From assembly GCA_003645395.1 (NCBI GenBank), contig QNFC01000107.1, positions 1 to 6,321 on the forward strand: a stretch of 6,321 nucleotides of DNA, written 5' to 3'. This document shows positions 6,101 through 6,321 of the stretch, piece after piece (the first letter of the stretch is position 1; each line of letters opens with the position of its first letter). Both the position numbers and the translations under genes were made by a program. The notes under the pieces were generated by a model that saw nothing but the letters and a program-made list of their open reading frames with translations, was not told where the DNA came from and searched no databases. The stretch is from Gammaproteobacteria bacterium. GTDB taxonomy: Bacteria > Pseudomonadota > Gammaproteobacteria > Immundisolibacterales > Immundisolibacteraceae.

Positions 6101-6171
6101 GGGGCGGTGCGCATCCAGAAATGGCAGGGGCTGTTGCTTGACGCCCGCAGCGCTGGCGACGCGTAACGGGC

Positions 6172-6184
6172 CGCCCGAAGGGCG
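6172..6184 (+). terminator. Weak terminator-like hairpin
   Basis: CGCCC-GAA-GGGCG forms a 5-bp GC stem with a 3-base loop about 70 bases after the deaminase-like gene. It is followed by ATCGTGTCTTTCTTGTT, which is only moderately T-rich. The location suits the end of the operon, but the stem is short and the U-tract imperfect. Confidence 0.35.
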
Positions 6185-6241
6185 ATCGTGTCTTTCTTGT
6201 TATGTTTACTTGCCGCTCCTATTAACTTCTAACTTGTTTGT

Positions 6242-6305
6242 TATTGACAATAGTAAGGCAGTTACGGCAGAAATTACAGAAATGAGCTCGCTGTTTTTGT
6301 CAATA
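6242..6305. repeat. 9-bp inverted repeat TATTGACAA / TTGTCAATA
   Basis: Exact arms lie at 6242-6250 and 6297-6305, separated by 46 bases with no gene. The rest of 6101-6321 is non-coding as far as can be seen. The repeat may be chance, a regulator site or the start of something beyond the window. Confidence 0.3.
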
Positions 6306-6321
6306 CTGCTCAAAGCTGGAA

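Noticed and set aside
6101..6240. Possible integron attC site or small RNA
   Set aside because: GC-rich short repeats and TAAC words are present, but no paired core sites or long imperfect palindrome could be found.
6244..6275. Perfect TTGACA as a possible promoter
   Set aside because: No acceptable -10 hexamer occurs 16-18 bases downstream, and the hexamer is part of the inverted repeat.

Overview
The window looks like chromosomal DNA of a Gram-negative, probably marine or environmental gammaproteobacterium. This rests on protein-family flavour (an IS1182-type transposase, a GMC oxidoreductase with the GAGHIFGTTRMGDD motif, a proteobacterial lipoprotein-like hypothetical) and on strong AGGAG-type ribosome binding sites. 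No rRNA, tRNA, CRISPR or phage structural gene is visible. The outstanding feature is decay: at least four genes are fragments, and several junctions can be placed to within tens of bases.

Layout. 1-~494: the 3' end of an IS1182-family element. ~382-1407 (+): a hypothetical gene that lacks its native N-terminus, apparently next to the IS end. 3542-1482 (-): two intact genes in tandem, an intracellular-looking S8 (subtilisin-like) serine peptidase with a complete catalytic triad, then a four-helix membrane protein of unknown function. Each has a good Shine-Dalgarno sequence, and a perfect 6+6 bp dyad lies about 50 bp upstream of the peptidase start. ~3602-4407 (+): the C-terminal part of a GMC oxidoreductase with a frameshift near 3770. 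4410-~4719 (+): the N-terminal part of an exported acetolactate decarboxylase (alsD/budA-type), broken by an in-frame TAG and then cut off. 4721-6100 (+): the C-terminal third of an RlmN/Cfr-like radical SAM protein, then a flavin-reductase-fold protein (1-base overlap) and a dCMP-deaminase-like protein that has lost most of its zinc ligands (1-base gap). 6101-6321 holds no gene; a small hairpin and a short inverted repeat are the only structures seen.

Interpretation. The peptidase/membrane-protein pair is the only module that looks complete, and it sits between truncated genes, as expected for an acquired cassette. A cytoplasmic protease paired with a multi-pass membrane protein could be a stress or conflict module, but that is inference from gene content and context alone. 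The RlmN-like/flavin reductase/deaminase-like set was clearly one operon. Its first gene is now headless, so the two downstream genes may have lost their promoter or be read from elsewhere. A conserved gene set with a zinc-less deaminase homologue would be worth tracing in genomes where it is intact.
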